Positions 1 to 5,929 of a DNA stretch of 48,016 nt are shown here, in pieces. Position 1 is the stretch's first letter. The number at the start of each line of letters is the position of its first letter. Under the pieces are notes generated by a model. It saw nothing but the letters and a program-made list of their open reading frames with translations, did no database searches and was not told where the DNA came from. The DNA is from JBCCGE01 sp039029455 (lineage in GTDB: Bacteria; Pseudomonadota; Gammaproteobacteria; Arenicellales; Poriferihabitantaceae), in NCBI GenBank assembly GCA_039029455.1, contig JBCCGE010000017.1, positions 1 through 48,016 of the forward strand, read 5' to 3'. The position numbers and the translations under genes are program-made.

Positions 1-70
1 GAGCTATGTGGGCCATTACTCTACTTCATGACCAACACTAAGCTTTGTCATCAACACGTTTACAACACAC

Positions 71-145
71 TGGAGCGGGTGATGGGAATCGAACCCACAT
101 CATCAGCTTGGAAGGCTGAGGTTCTAGCCGTTGAACTACACCCGC
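71..145 (-). tRNA. glyT: tRNA-Gly (anticodon UCC)
   Basis: Read on the minus strand this is a 75-nt cloverleaf including an encoded 3' CCA. The 7-bp acceptor stem GCGGGTG/CACCCGC closes it and the anticodon loop is CTTCCAA, giving UCC. The T-loop TTCGATT is canonical. It is the last tRNA of a three-gene unit (Thr-Tyr-Gly), the same order as E. coli thrU-tyrU-glyT. In many relatives thrT and tufB follow, which would lie just left of the window. It decodes GGA and GGG. Confidence 0.97.
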
Positions 146-195
146 ATCGATCCAAAACATCCACCATTGGCGCCATATCACCCGGTCGAACAAAT

Positions 196-219
196 TGGTC
201 TGACAAATCAAACAGACCA
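196..219 (-). repeat. hairpin in tRNA-Tyr/tRNA-Gly spacer
   Basis: A perfect 7-bp inverted repeat (196-202 with 213-219, TGGTCTG/CAGACCA) flanks a 10-nt loop within the spacer of the tRNA precursor. It is not followed by a T-run, so it is more likely a processing structure than a terminator. That role is inferred. Confidence 0.5.
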
Positions 220-227
220 TTCGACAA

Positions 228-312
228 TGGTGGAGGGGGGAGGATTCGAACCTCCGAAGGCTGAGCCAGCAGATTTACAGTCTGCCCCCTTTGACCGCTC
301 GGGAACCCCTCC
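228..312 (-). tRNA. tyrU: tRNA-Tyr (anticodon GUA)
   Basis: On the minus strand this is an 85-nt class II tRNA with a long variable arm and an encoded CCA. The anticodon stem-loop contains the loop CTGTAAA, anticodon GUA. The T-loop is TTCGAAT and the acceptor stem is GGAGGGG/CCCCTCC. It is the middle gene of the Thr-Tyr-Gly unit and closely resembles E. coli tyrT/U in its D-arm and anticodon arm. Confidence 0.97.
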
Positions 313-335
313 GATTTAGCACCACTTAACTCGTC

Positions 336-352
336 AGCCTGAAAATCAGGCT
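336..352 (-). repeat. hairpin in tRNA-Thr/tRNA-Tyr spacer
   Basis: A perfect 7-bp stem (336-342 with 346-352, AGCCTGA/TCAGGCT) encloses a 3-nt loop between the intron-bearing tRNA-Thr and tRNA-Tyr. No T-run follows on the minus strand. It may be a processing signal in the polycistronic tRNA precursor, by inference from position only. Confidence 0.45.
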
Positions 353-404
353 ATATTGCTCTTGCGCCCGTCGCCTCATTTTTCGGACGAATCCGCTAAA
401 AGGC

Positions 405-770
405 TGGAGCCCGAAGAGGGATTCGAACCCACGACCTGCTGATTCTTACCCACTACCGCTTTCGCGGCCGGCACCCATAGCAACTCACCTAGTGCTTTGC
501 AATCGGCTCCGTTTGGAGTCTGGACTTTCTCTTCACCATAGCCACCGGAGCGGTGACCGTAGGTGGGTGGTGTAAAGTCTCTACACTCCCCCTGACTCAT
601 GTACCGAGTTTCGGGGTAGCACGGGATTGCCAGTCCAGACTTCAAACCGACTTAAACTCGGCAATCTGGAGTAAGGTTTCCCCGTTTTAGCCACCTCCAC
701 TCCAAGAGTTTCCCCCTGAAGGTGCAATCTTCTACAAATCAGCTGCTCTGGCCAACTGAGCTATTCGGGC
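405..770 (-). tRNA. thrU: tRNA-Thr (anticodon UGU), interrupted by a group I intron
   Basis: Two exons on the minus strand, 770-734 (37 nt) and 444-405 (40 nt), join into a full cloverleaf. The acceptor stem is GCCCGAA/TTCGGGC with an encoded 3' CCA. The D-stem is GCTC/GAGC. The anticodon stem GCTGA/TCAGC holds the loop TTTGTAA (anticodon UGU), and the T-loop is TTCGAAT. One T-stem pair (50-64) is a U-U mismatch. The intron sits directly 3' of anticodon base 36. Position as first gene of the Thr-Tyr-Gly cluster beside birA/coaX matches E. coli thrU, which supports the identity independently. The product reads ACA and ACG codons. A gene finder that does not model group I introns would miss it. 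Confidence 0.95.
445..733 (-). ncRNA. group I intron (IC3-like) inside tRNA-Thr(UGU)
   Basis: This 289-nt intron follows a U (734) and ends in G (445), the group I rule. The guide GATTGCA (729-723) pairs with the joined exons TGT|AATC: GCA forms P1 with the 5' exon (including the U·G) and GATT forms P10 with the 3' exon. The core stems can be drawn by eye: P2 capped by a GAAA loop (722-694), P4 (684-680 with 616-612), P5 (666-660 with 631-625), P6 (609-606 with 598-595), P7 (579-574 with 528-523), P8 (555-551 with 547-543), P9 (518-515 with 510-507), and a 3' hairpin with a GAAA loop (467-456). The strings GTGTAGAGACT, CACCCACCTA and CTATGGTGAAG closely match the Azoarcus tRNA-Ile(CAU) intron as I remember it, with the same 3-bp P1. 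No endonuclease gene is present. Excision is presumably guanosine-initiated self-splicing. Confidence 0.94.
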
Positions 771-784
771 GTCAAAGATTAAGT

Positions 785-812
785 AAAATATTGATTTTGT
801 TATTAAAATCAA
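785..812 (-). promoter_or_regulatory. probable sigma-70 promoter of the tRNA Thr-Tyr-Gly unit
   Basis: On the minus strand TTGATT (812-807) and TATTTT (790-785) are 16 bp apart. They lie about 14 nt before the first base of tRNA-Thr, a short leader typical of tRNA units. The AT-rich block stands out from its surroundings. Between here and the SPOR gene (813-1015) I see no gene, only an inverted repeat at 884-909. Confidence 0.55.
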
Positions 813-813
813 T
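790..813. repeat. 9-bp inverted repeat overlapping the tRNA promoter
   Basis: ATTGATTTT (790-798) and AAAATCAAT (805-813) are perfect inverted copies separated by 6 nt. The repeat fills the spacer between the proposed -35 and -10 and overlaps the -35. It could be an operator or simply an AT-rich coincidence. The sequence shows the symmetry; any regulatory role is inferred. Confidence 0.4.
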
Positions 814-883
814 AACTTAATTAATCGCTAACGATCTGTAACAGACTCAAAAGAAGTGTCCGGGAACGGCCCTGATTTGGTGC

Positions 884-909
884 GCGTAAAAGGGAGCGCG
901 ATTTTACGC
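884..909. repeat. inverted repeat downstream of the SPOR gene
   Basis: GCGTAAAA (884-891) and TTTTACGC (902-909) form a perfect 8-bp stem with a 10-nt GC-rich loop. It lies about 110 nt past the end of the birA-coaX-SPOR operon and before the tRNA promoter. It may act as a transcription end or mRNA 3' stabiliser, although no T-run follows on the minus strand. Confidence 0.35.
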
Positions 910-1015
910 AAAAGGAGGCGCTTAATGCAATGAAAAATTGATGGAATTTGAAGTCGATTCCTGAGACCGAAAGGCGGATTTTGCTGGCTGCTCGGACCGC
1001 TATTTCAGTACTTGC

Positions 1016-1936
1016 TCAGGACGAGATAACCGATTGGAGATCGGCGCAATCAACCTCGATTACTGTTACCTCGGCTTCGGACCACTGCCGATTCTGAATT
1101 TGAGTTCTTTTTTCGCTGTCTATGCTGGCTTCCATCCAGTTGTAGGGGCCTAAAATTCGATACTCAGGCTGCGACTGAGCATCAAAACCCTTGCCCTGAA
1201 CATGAGTTACGAATTTGGCCGCGAGCTCCTCCTGAGTAAAATATCCCAGTGAAATCCTGGCCTTGCCACCCTCTATCTCATAAACGAAATGATCCAGATC
1301 CGTATTTTTGAGTGAACTGATTGTTGATTGCGCTGCCTGCTTCGAATCAAACGGGCCCAGAAAGACCCTGACAGCCCTCAGTTCCCGGCTTTCGGAGGAG
1401 ACGGGCTTGAACGCAAAACCCGACTCATCCATCCAGCTGTTTTCTGACTGCCAGGTATCAATCTGCTTAAACGGTCCGATTCGGTAGCAGGACAAATCCC
1501 GCGTTCCAACTGTCGGTGGATTCAGTGCCGCTACCTGAATTTCAGACTCCGTCTCCAAAGACACAACGTCGTCTCCGGCACCGGTTCCAACCACAGAATC
1601 GTTCGCAGGTGCGGCCAGTGAAATCAGCACAGAGTCAGCGGACTCTGAAGGTCCTTCTTCAACCAAATCCGATTGCCCGGTTGCAATTTTTTCAGCGCCC
1701 GACGACGCAATCGAAACCGTGGTGATCTCACTAGCATCAAATACGGCAGTGGCCAAACCGTCATCCGAACCGGGATCAGAGACCTCCGTCTCGATTTCCT
1801 CGAGAAGCAGCATCCCCTCTTTATTCACATCCGGACGGGACTCAACAGCCAGTGAGTCAATATTCCCATGCCTGCCGCTGAACCAGAGAAACACAGTCAC
1901 GTTTGCCACCATGAGTAACGCTGCGATCCACTTCAT
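1016..1936 (-). CDS. SPOR-domain protein with N-terminal membrane anchor
   Basis: 306 residues. The N-terminus (residues 1-17) is a single hydrophobic segment after MKW, so the protein is probably anchored in the inner membrane with the rest in the periplasm. A long acidic, low-complexity linker (about 30-145) precedes a C-terminal region with two SPOR-like units. These have the repeating pattern 'yriGPF..', 'vRVFLGPFdSkqaA' and 'ARISLGYFTQEELA'. SPOR domains bind denuded peptidoglycan at the division septum. The start codon overlaps the coaX stop by 4 bases, so the two are translationally coupled. A SPOR-like gene beside coaX is common in Gammaproteobacteria, but I cannot assign a named family member. 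Its exact role (septal targeting or envelope maintenance) is inferred. Confidence 0.8.
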   Translation of the reverse strand: MKWIAALLMVANVTVFLWFSGRHGNIDSLAVESRPDVNKEGMLLLEEIETEVSDPGSDDGLATAVFDASEITTVSIASSGAEKIATGQSDLVEEGPSESADSVLISLAAPANDSVVGTGAGDDVVSLETESEIQVAALNPPTVGTRDLSCYRIGPFKQIDTWQSENSWMDESGFAFKPVSSESRELRAVRVFLGPFDSKQAAQSTISSLKNTDLDHFVYEIEGGKARISLGYFTQEELAAKFVTHVQGKGFDAQSQPEYRILGPYNWMEASIDSEKRTQIQNRQWSEAEVTVIEVDCADLQSVISS

Positions 1937-2793
1937 TTGTTCATATTCCCCGCAACAATGCTTTGAATCCCATCAAGAACCAGATTTTCAAAGACTTCAC
2001 ACTGTCCCCAAAGACCCTGCTTGATCGCACCCGCATCTCCACCCGTCACAAAGACCTGCGGTTTGTCGCCAAGACGAGTGCCGAACTGTCTTACTGCAAA
2101 GTCTACACCCCCCACAACAGCACAAACAGCCCCCTGAGAAATTGCTGCGTTTGTATGATCGGCGCCGAAATCTACGTCTCGCCACGCAATCGCTTGTCGA
2201 TCTGATACCGTCTCAGCGTCAGGCGACTGTTCAATTCGTACTATGTGGATAGTTTCGCGGACAAGAGCGTCTTGCATGGTTTCTATACCGGGAAAAATTA
2301 CGCCGCCTAAAAATCTGGCCTTATTGTTGTCTTCGACCAGCACCAGATCGACAGTGACAGCCGTGCCGGCATCGACTACAGCCAGGCCGAGCGGACCTTT
2401 TGAAACCTGTTCGCAATTACCTTTACCGACGGTCTTTTTGCATTTGATGTGTTCGATGGCGCCAATCATGGCAAGCCATCGATCAACCCCCAATGTTTGC
2501 GGTGGATCATAACAATTGTGCAGCCCGTTCTGTTGGTTCAGAGACTCCATAATTCTGGACTGCGCATTCCAGTTTTCCGACGCGTGCCTGGCAATCGTCT
2601 CAGCAATCTCAGGGTCAGCCACAGAACTGATGGCAATCCGGTCGGGGTCACGCAAACATCCAATGGATTTTTGCAGTCGCTGAACAATAACCGCCGAGGG
2701 TGCAGTTTCAATCGCCCCGCTGTGCTGCTGACCGGGTGACAGGTAGCGCCATTTCAATCTACGGTTACCGATATCAATAAGCAGCCGATTCAT
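1933..2793 (-). CDS. coaX: type III pantothenate kinase
   Basis: 286 residues, slightly longer than the usual 240-260. CoaX phosphorylates pantothenate in the first step of coenzyme A synthesis, in the cytoplasm. It belongs to the ASKHA fold and is unrelated to CoaA. Visible motifs are the phosphate-binding LLIDIGNRRLKW at residues 4-15, GVDRWLAM (about 102-109), the DAGTAVTVDLV segment with its catalytic-site Asp/Thr, and LGGVIFPGI. It sits 15 bp after birA and overlaps the SPOR gene by 4 bp, giving the operon birA-coaX-SPOR. E. coli has coaA at the equivalent place, so this lineage uses the non-feedback-inhibited enzyme type. Identification is secure. Confidence 0.95.
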   Translation of the reverse strand: MNRLLIDIGNRRLKWRYLSPGQQHSGAIETAPSAVIVQRLQKSIGCLRDPDRIAISSVADPEIAETIARHASENWNAQSRIMESLNQQNGLHNCYDPPQTLGVDRWLAMIGAIEHIKCKKTVGKGNCEQVSKGPLGLAVVDAGTAVTVDLVLVEDNNKARFLGGVIFPGIETMQDALVRETIHIVRIEQSPDAETVSDRQAIAWRDVDFGADHTNAAISQGAVCAVVGGVDFAVRQFGTRLGDKPQVFVTGGDAGAIKQGLWGQCEVFENLVLDGIQSIVAGNMNK

Positions 2794-2808
2794 ATTTCAC
2801 ATGCTGAT

Positions 2809-3618
2809 TTATACACCATTCTCGGACTCACCCTGCGCCAAGCGAATGGACACATCCGCGGCATAGACGTTCTCTATCCGACCGTCAATCTGAATTTTCA
2901 AGGCGCCGTCGGCTGCCAGACCGATAACTGTTCCTGTCCTTCTAACACTGCCCGTGAGAACATTCACCTCTCTCGAATCATATTGATGCAAACCCTCCCA
3001 ATCTCGGATGAAGTCCGTAAAACCCGAATTCTCGAAGTCGCGAAGGCAATTCAAAGTCGCTTCAATAAGGCTCGCAGCAAGCCAATCACGATCCATCGCA
3101 GGGTAGTGCGTCGAAATATCGGTCCATTGAATCTGGTTATCCATGAATTCTTCTGGGATCCGAAAGTTTATTCCAGCACCCATTATAGTGCCGGCAGAGG
3201 ATTGCTCTACGAGAATCCCGCCCATTTTCTGATCACCAATAATGAGGTCATTTGGCCACTTTAGCCCAACCCGTTCAGCGCCGTTGAGGATCAGCGTCTG
3301 CGCCAGACGCGCACCCAGAGCCAGCGAAAGCCCGGACAGATCGACCCTGGTAAATTTATTCAACACCGAGAACATTATCGAACTGCCGGGTGGCGCCAGC
3401 CAGCTCCTGCCCCTGCGGCCCCGCCCCCTGCTCTGAAAGTCGGTCAGACAGACCGTACCACTTGGCGCACCAATCTCTCCCTGCAACCATGCATTGGTTG
3501 ACTCGATTGAGGCAAAGTAATGAAGTCTGCTGCTGAATTCGTCGCCGAGATGTTTGCGGATCTGCTCCACATCGTGCGCCTTGGCAGTGCTCTCTGGAAC
3601 AGTATTTTGATGTGACAT
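2809..3618 (-). CDS. birA: biotin--[acetyl-CoA-carboxylase] ligase, catalytic domain only
   Basis: 269 residues from the ATG at 3618. An upstream in-frame extension of 26 residues starts at a non-consensus position and looks non-coding. The protein attaches biotin to the carboxyl carrier protein AccB through biotinyl-AMP. Motifs are STNAWL, the biotin/ATP loop GRGRRGRSWLAPPG, KWPNDLI and a short C-terminal SH3-like domain. The N-terminal winged-helix repressor domain of E. coli BirA is absent, so this is a class I (monofunctional) ligase and cannot repress the bio operon directly. First gene of the birA-coaX-SPOR operon, divergent from ispG. Confidence 0.93.
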   Translation of the reverse strand: MSHQNTVPESTAKAHDVEQIRKHLGDEFSSRLHYFASIESTNAWLQGEIGAPSGTVCLTDFQSRGRGRRGRSWLAPPGSSIMFSVLNKFTRVDLSGLSLALGARLAQTLILNGAERVGLKWPNDLIIGDQKMGGILVEQSSAGTIMGAGINFRIPEEFMDNQIQWTDISTHYPAMDRDWLAASLIEATLNCLRDFENSGFTDFIRDWEGLHQYDSREVNVLTGSVRRTGTVIGLAADGALKIQIDGRIENVYAADVSIRLAQGESENGV

Positions 3619-3792
3619 GTTGATGGTTTTGGTGCACCCAATGAGGCTACGGCATCGTATAATCAGAAGACTAATTCGGTCCCGGGCTAACAGCAAGACC
3701 GTTTTCGCCGTTGACGCTCAATTATGGGCTTCCGCGCTTTGTTGGTTTCCTATGCAGCGTTGTCGGACGATATATCACCCCCTTAGTACCAG

Positions 3793-4917
3793 ATGATTCA
3801 GAGAAACCCCACTCGTGAGGTAAAAATTGGCCGCAAATTTATTGGCCAGAATCATGAGATCGCTGTACAAAGTATGACCGCGACGCCAACGACCGATGTT
3901 GTGGCGACGCTCAAACAGATTCGTTCTCTGGAGGACGCAGGCGCCGACATTATCAGAATCGCGGCGGACAACAAGCGTGATGCGGCGGCGTTGATTGAAC
4001 TCAGAGCCCAGACCGACGCGGTACTTAGTGTCGATCTTCAGGAAAACTATCGCCTCGCCGAGGTGCTTGCTCCACACGTCGATAAAATTCGGTACAACCC
4101 CGGGCATTTGTACCACCACGAGCGAAAAAAACCCTGGAAAGACAAAGTTCAATACCTGGTTGAGATTGCCGAGAAAAACGATTGTGCAATCCGGGTCGGC
4201 GTCAATGCAGGCTCCGTTGATCCTGAAAAGCTGGCGAACCAGACGGACGACGATTCCGTTACACCGATGGTCGAAAGTGCTCTGGAACACTCTGATTGGC
4301 TCGATCAGATCGGTTTTCAGCGTTTCTGTGTTTCTTTAAAGGATTCAGACCCGAGAAAAGTCATACAGGCCTATCAGGCATTTGCGCAGGTACGTCCTGA
4401 TATCCCGCTGCATCTCGGTGTAACTGAAGCCGGAATGCCGCCGGCTGGCATAGAGAAAACGCGAATCGCATTCGAGCAATTGATCAGTCGCGGAATTGGC
4501 GACACTGTCCGCGTTTCGCTGACACTGCCCTATGATCAGAAACACGAGGAAATCGCAGCCGGTCACAACATAATCAGGGATATACGCGCCGGTCGAGTGC
4601 GAACGGTGGTGCACTTCGATGACAACAAACTGAATCTGATTAGCTGCCCGAGTTGCTCACGGGTCGAAAACGAGGCGTTTATCGATCTTGCTCAAAAGGT
4701 AAAGGAACGAACCCAACACGCCGAAGAACACGCCATAACCATTGCCGTCATGGGTTGCAGGGTTAACGGACCAGGCGAAACCGATGATGCTGATCTAGGA
4801 CTTTGGTGCGGACCCAAATACGTCAACCTCAAGAGACGCGGAGAGAAGGTTGGCGCCTTCAAGTACGACGAGATTCTGGACAAACTGGACGAAGAGTTGC
4901 GCCAGTTGATTAGCTAG
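3793..4917 (+). CDS. ispG: 4-hydroxy-3-methylbut-2-en-1-yl diphosphate synthase, atypical type
   Basis: 374 residues. IspG makes HMBPP from methylerythritol cyclodiphosphate, the penultimate step of the MEP isoprenoid pathway, using a [4Fe-4S] cluster. Cluster ligands are visible: Cys285 and Cys288 (SCPSCSR), Cys322 and Glu329 (GCRVNGPGE). The TIM-barrel part carries AVQSMTATPTTDV, RVGVNAGSVDPEK and HLGVTEAG. It differs clearly from enterobacterial IspG: there is SVDLQENYRL where E. coli has an ADIHF motif, and the C-terminus has GLWCGPKYVNLKRRGEK, a form I associate with deltaproteobacterial or planctomycete-type enzymes. It stands alone, divergent from birA, not in the usual rodZ-ispG-hisS cluster. 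Function is confident; a transferred origin is inferred. Confidence 0.93.
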   Translation: MIQRNPTREVKIGRKFIGQNHEIAVQSMTATPTTDVVATLKQIRSLEDAGADIIRIAADNKRDAAALIELRAQTDAVLSVDLQENYRLAEVLAPHVDKIRYNPGHLYHHERKKPWKDKVQYLVEIAEKNDCAIRVGVNAGSVDPEKLANQTDDDSVTPMVESALEHSDWLDQIGFQRFCVSLKDSDPRKVIQAYQAFAQVRPDIPLHLGVTEAGMPPAGIEKTRIAFEQLISRGIGDTVRVSLTLPYDQKHEEIAAGHNIIRDIRAGRVRTVVHFDDNKLNLISCPSCSRVENEAFIDLAQKVKERTQHAEEHAITIAVMGCRVNGPGETDDADLGLWCGPKYVNLKRRGEKVGAFKYDEILDKLDEELRQLIS

Positions 4918-4931
4918 AAAAGGCCGTCACC

Positions 4932-4963
4932 TCATCCTTACTGCAGGTTCCCGCATAGGATGA
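4932..4963. terminator. possible terminator between convergent ispG and lipoprotein gene
   Basis: TCATCCT (4932-4938) and AGGATGA (4957-4963) make a 7-bp stem with an 18-nt loop in the 58-bp gap between two convergent genes. Only a weak T/G-rich tract follows on the plus strand. The position is right for a shared transcription end, but the loop is large. Confidence 0.3.
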
Positions 4964-4975
4964 TCGTTGTTGTGA

Positions 4976-5473
4976 TTAACGGCTCGCGCTGAAATTGCCA
5001 CTGACATCGGCATCTGCGGAGAAGCCCGATGTTGAACAGGTGGCGGATCCGCTGACGGGCCCGGAGGCTGTGTCCCCACTAATAGTACCTGAAATGGTTA
5101 ACGTGATCGAACAGTCCGCGCCATCAAGCATCTCAGTCAGCGCGAGAGTTTCAATGAAACTGTTTCCTGACAGCGTGGTACTTACCCCTCCACTGTCACT
5201 TTCTGACGTAATGGTGACATTGCCACCGGCATCGACGACGATCGTAATTGATTCAGTAAAAGATTCTGATTCGTCTGCAATCGTCACGGTTATTGATATC
5301 GTTCCCGTATAGGTGCCGGCAAAATCAGACGACTGACTTCCGGAACTTGAATTCGGAAGTGAGAGACCGGAACTGCCGGTTCCACTCGATTCGTCGCCAC
5401 TGCTCCCCCCACAACCTGAAAGGATAGAAAAGAACAAGAGCAATGTGATTATTCGTAGCAAGGGACTCAACAC
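4976..5473 (-). CDS. small serine/glycine-rich lipoprotein, unknown function
   Basis: 165 residues. The N-terminus is a lipoprotein signal: hydrophobic residues 6-17, then the lipobox ILSGC with Cys21 as the lipidated residue. A disordered Gly/Ser linker (22-50) follows. The remainder (about 50-165) is rich in Thr, Ser, Ile and Val with alternating pattern (GTYTGTISITVTI, SITLTISGTISGD), suggesting a beta-sandwich domain. There are two cysteines that could form a disulfide. I do not recognise the family. It is convergent with ispG and has no obvious operon partner. Likely exported and anchored in the outer membrane. Confidence 0.7.
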   Translation of the reverse strand: MLSPLLRIITLLLFFSILSGCGGSSGDESSGTGSSGLSLPNSSSGSQSSDFAGTYTGTISITVTIADESESFTESITIVVDAGGNVTITSESDSGGVSTTLSGNSFIETLALTEMLDGADCSITLTISGTISGDTASGPVSGSATCSTSGFSADADVSGNFSASR

Positions 5474-5929
5474 AATCGTCTCCGTTTAACCGCTGGTTTC
5501 AGACAACCGAAATATAACAAACCAGCCTTGCCAAAACTGTGTCAGTGGATAGATAAATTGAGCAACGCGGCAACTGCTATTGCGGTCACTGACAACGACC
5601 GCGAGGCGATACGGTCGGTGGTTGCGCGCACTGAAACTGGGTGTAATGCGACGAGTGAGCAGCTTGTAGATCAAAGTGTATTGTTTGAGAATGAACATTC
5701 TCGCTGAACTCGATGCGCATTTATCCGACAGTTCAGGGCCCATCCAGCAAACAAGTCTGTGACCATATATGCTTGTCCAGAACTTCAAAACCATTGTGAT
5801 CCACATCCCAGCCTCACCAACCAAGCAGGAGGATACGATCGAGAACGAGAAGACCATTGTCGGAATGGGAACTGACTATCTGCAAGATACACAGTTCGCT
5901 CGCATCTGCACTCGAGAATGGTTCACTAG
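5474..5929. other. 456-bp gap, no confident gene
   Basis: This stretch lies between the end of dnaE (minus) and the start of the lipoprotein gene (minus). It holds no recognised RNA or conserved protein. A minus-strand open frame at 5486-5857 has an unnatural composition (many Cys, Trp, Ser, Arg) and no motif. A plus-strand frame ending at 5707 (from TTG 5528, 59 codons) has more protein-like codon usage but no convincing start. The gap may be the promoter region of the lipoprotein or a decayed gene. In many relatives accA follows dnaE; it is absent here. Confidence 0.5.

Noticed and set aside
376..645. Minus-strand open frame of 89 codons across the tRNA-Thr 3' exon and intron
   Set aside because: It overlaps the tRNA exon and the paired intron core; its composition follows RNA structure and shows no endonuclease motif (no LAGLIDADG, GIY-YIG or HNH).
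5486..5857. Minus-strand open frame of 123 codons upstream of dnaE's end
   Set aside because: Unnatural composition, no motif, no ribosome binding site.
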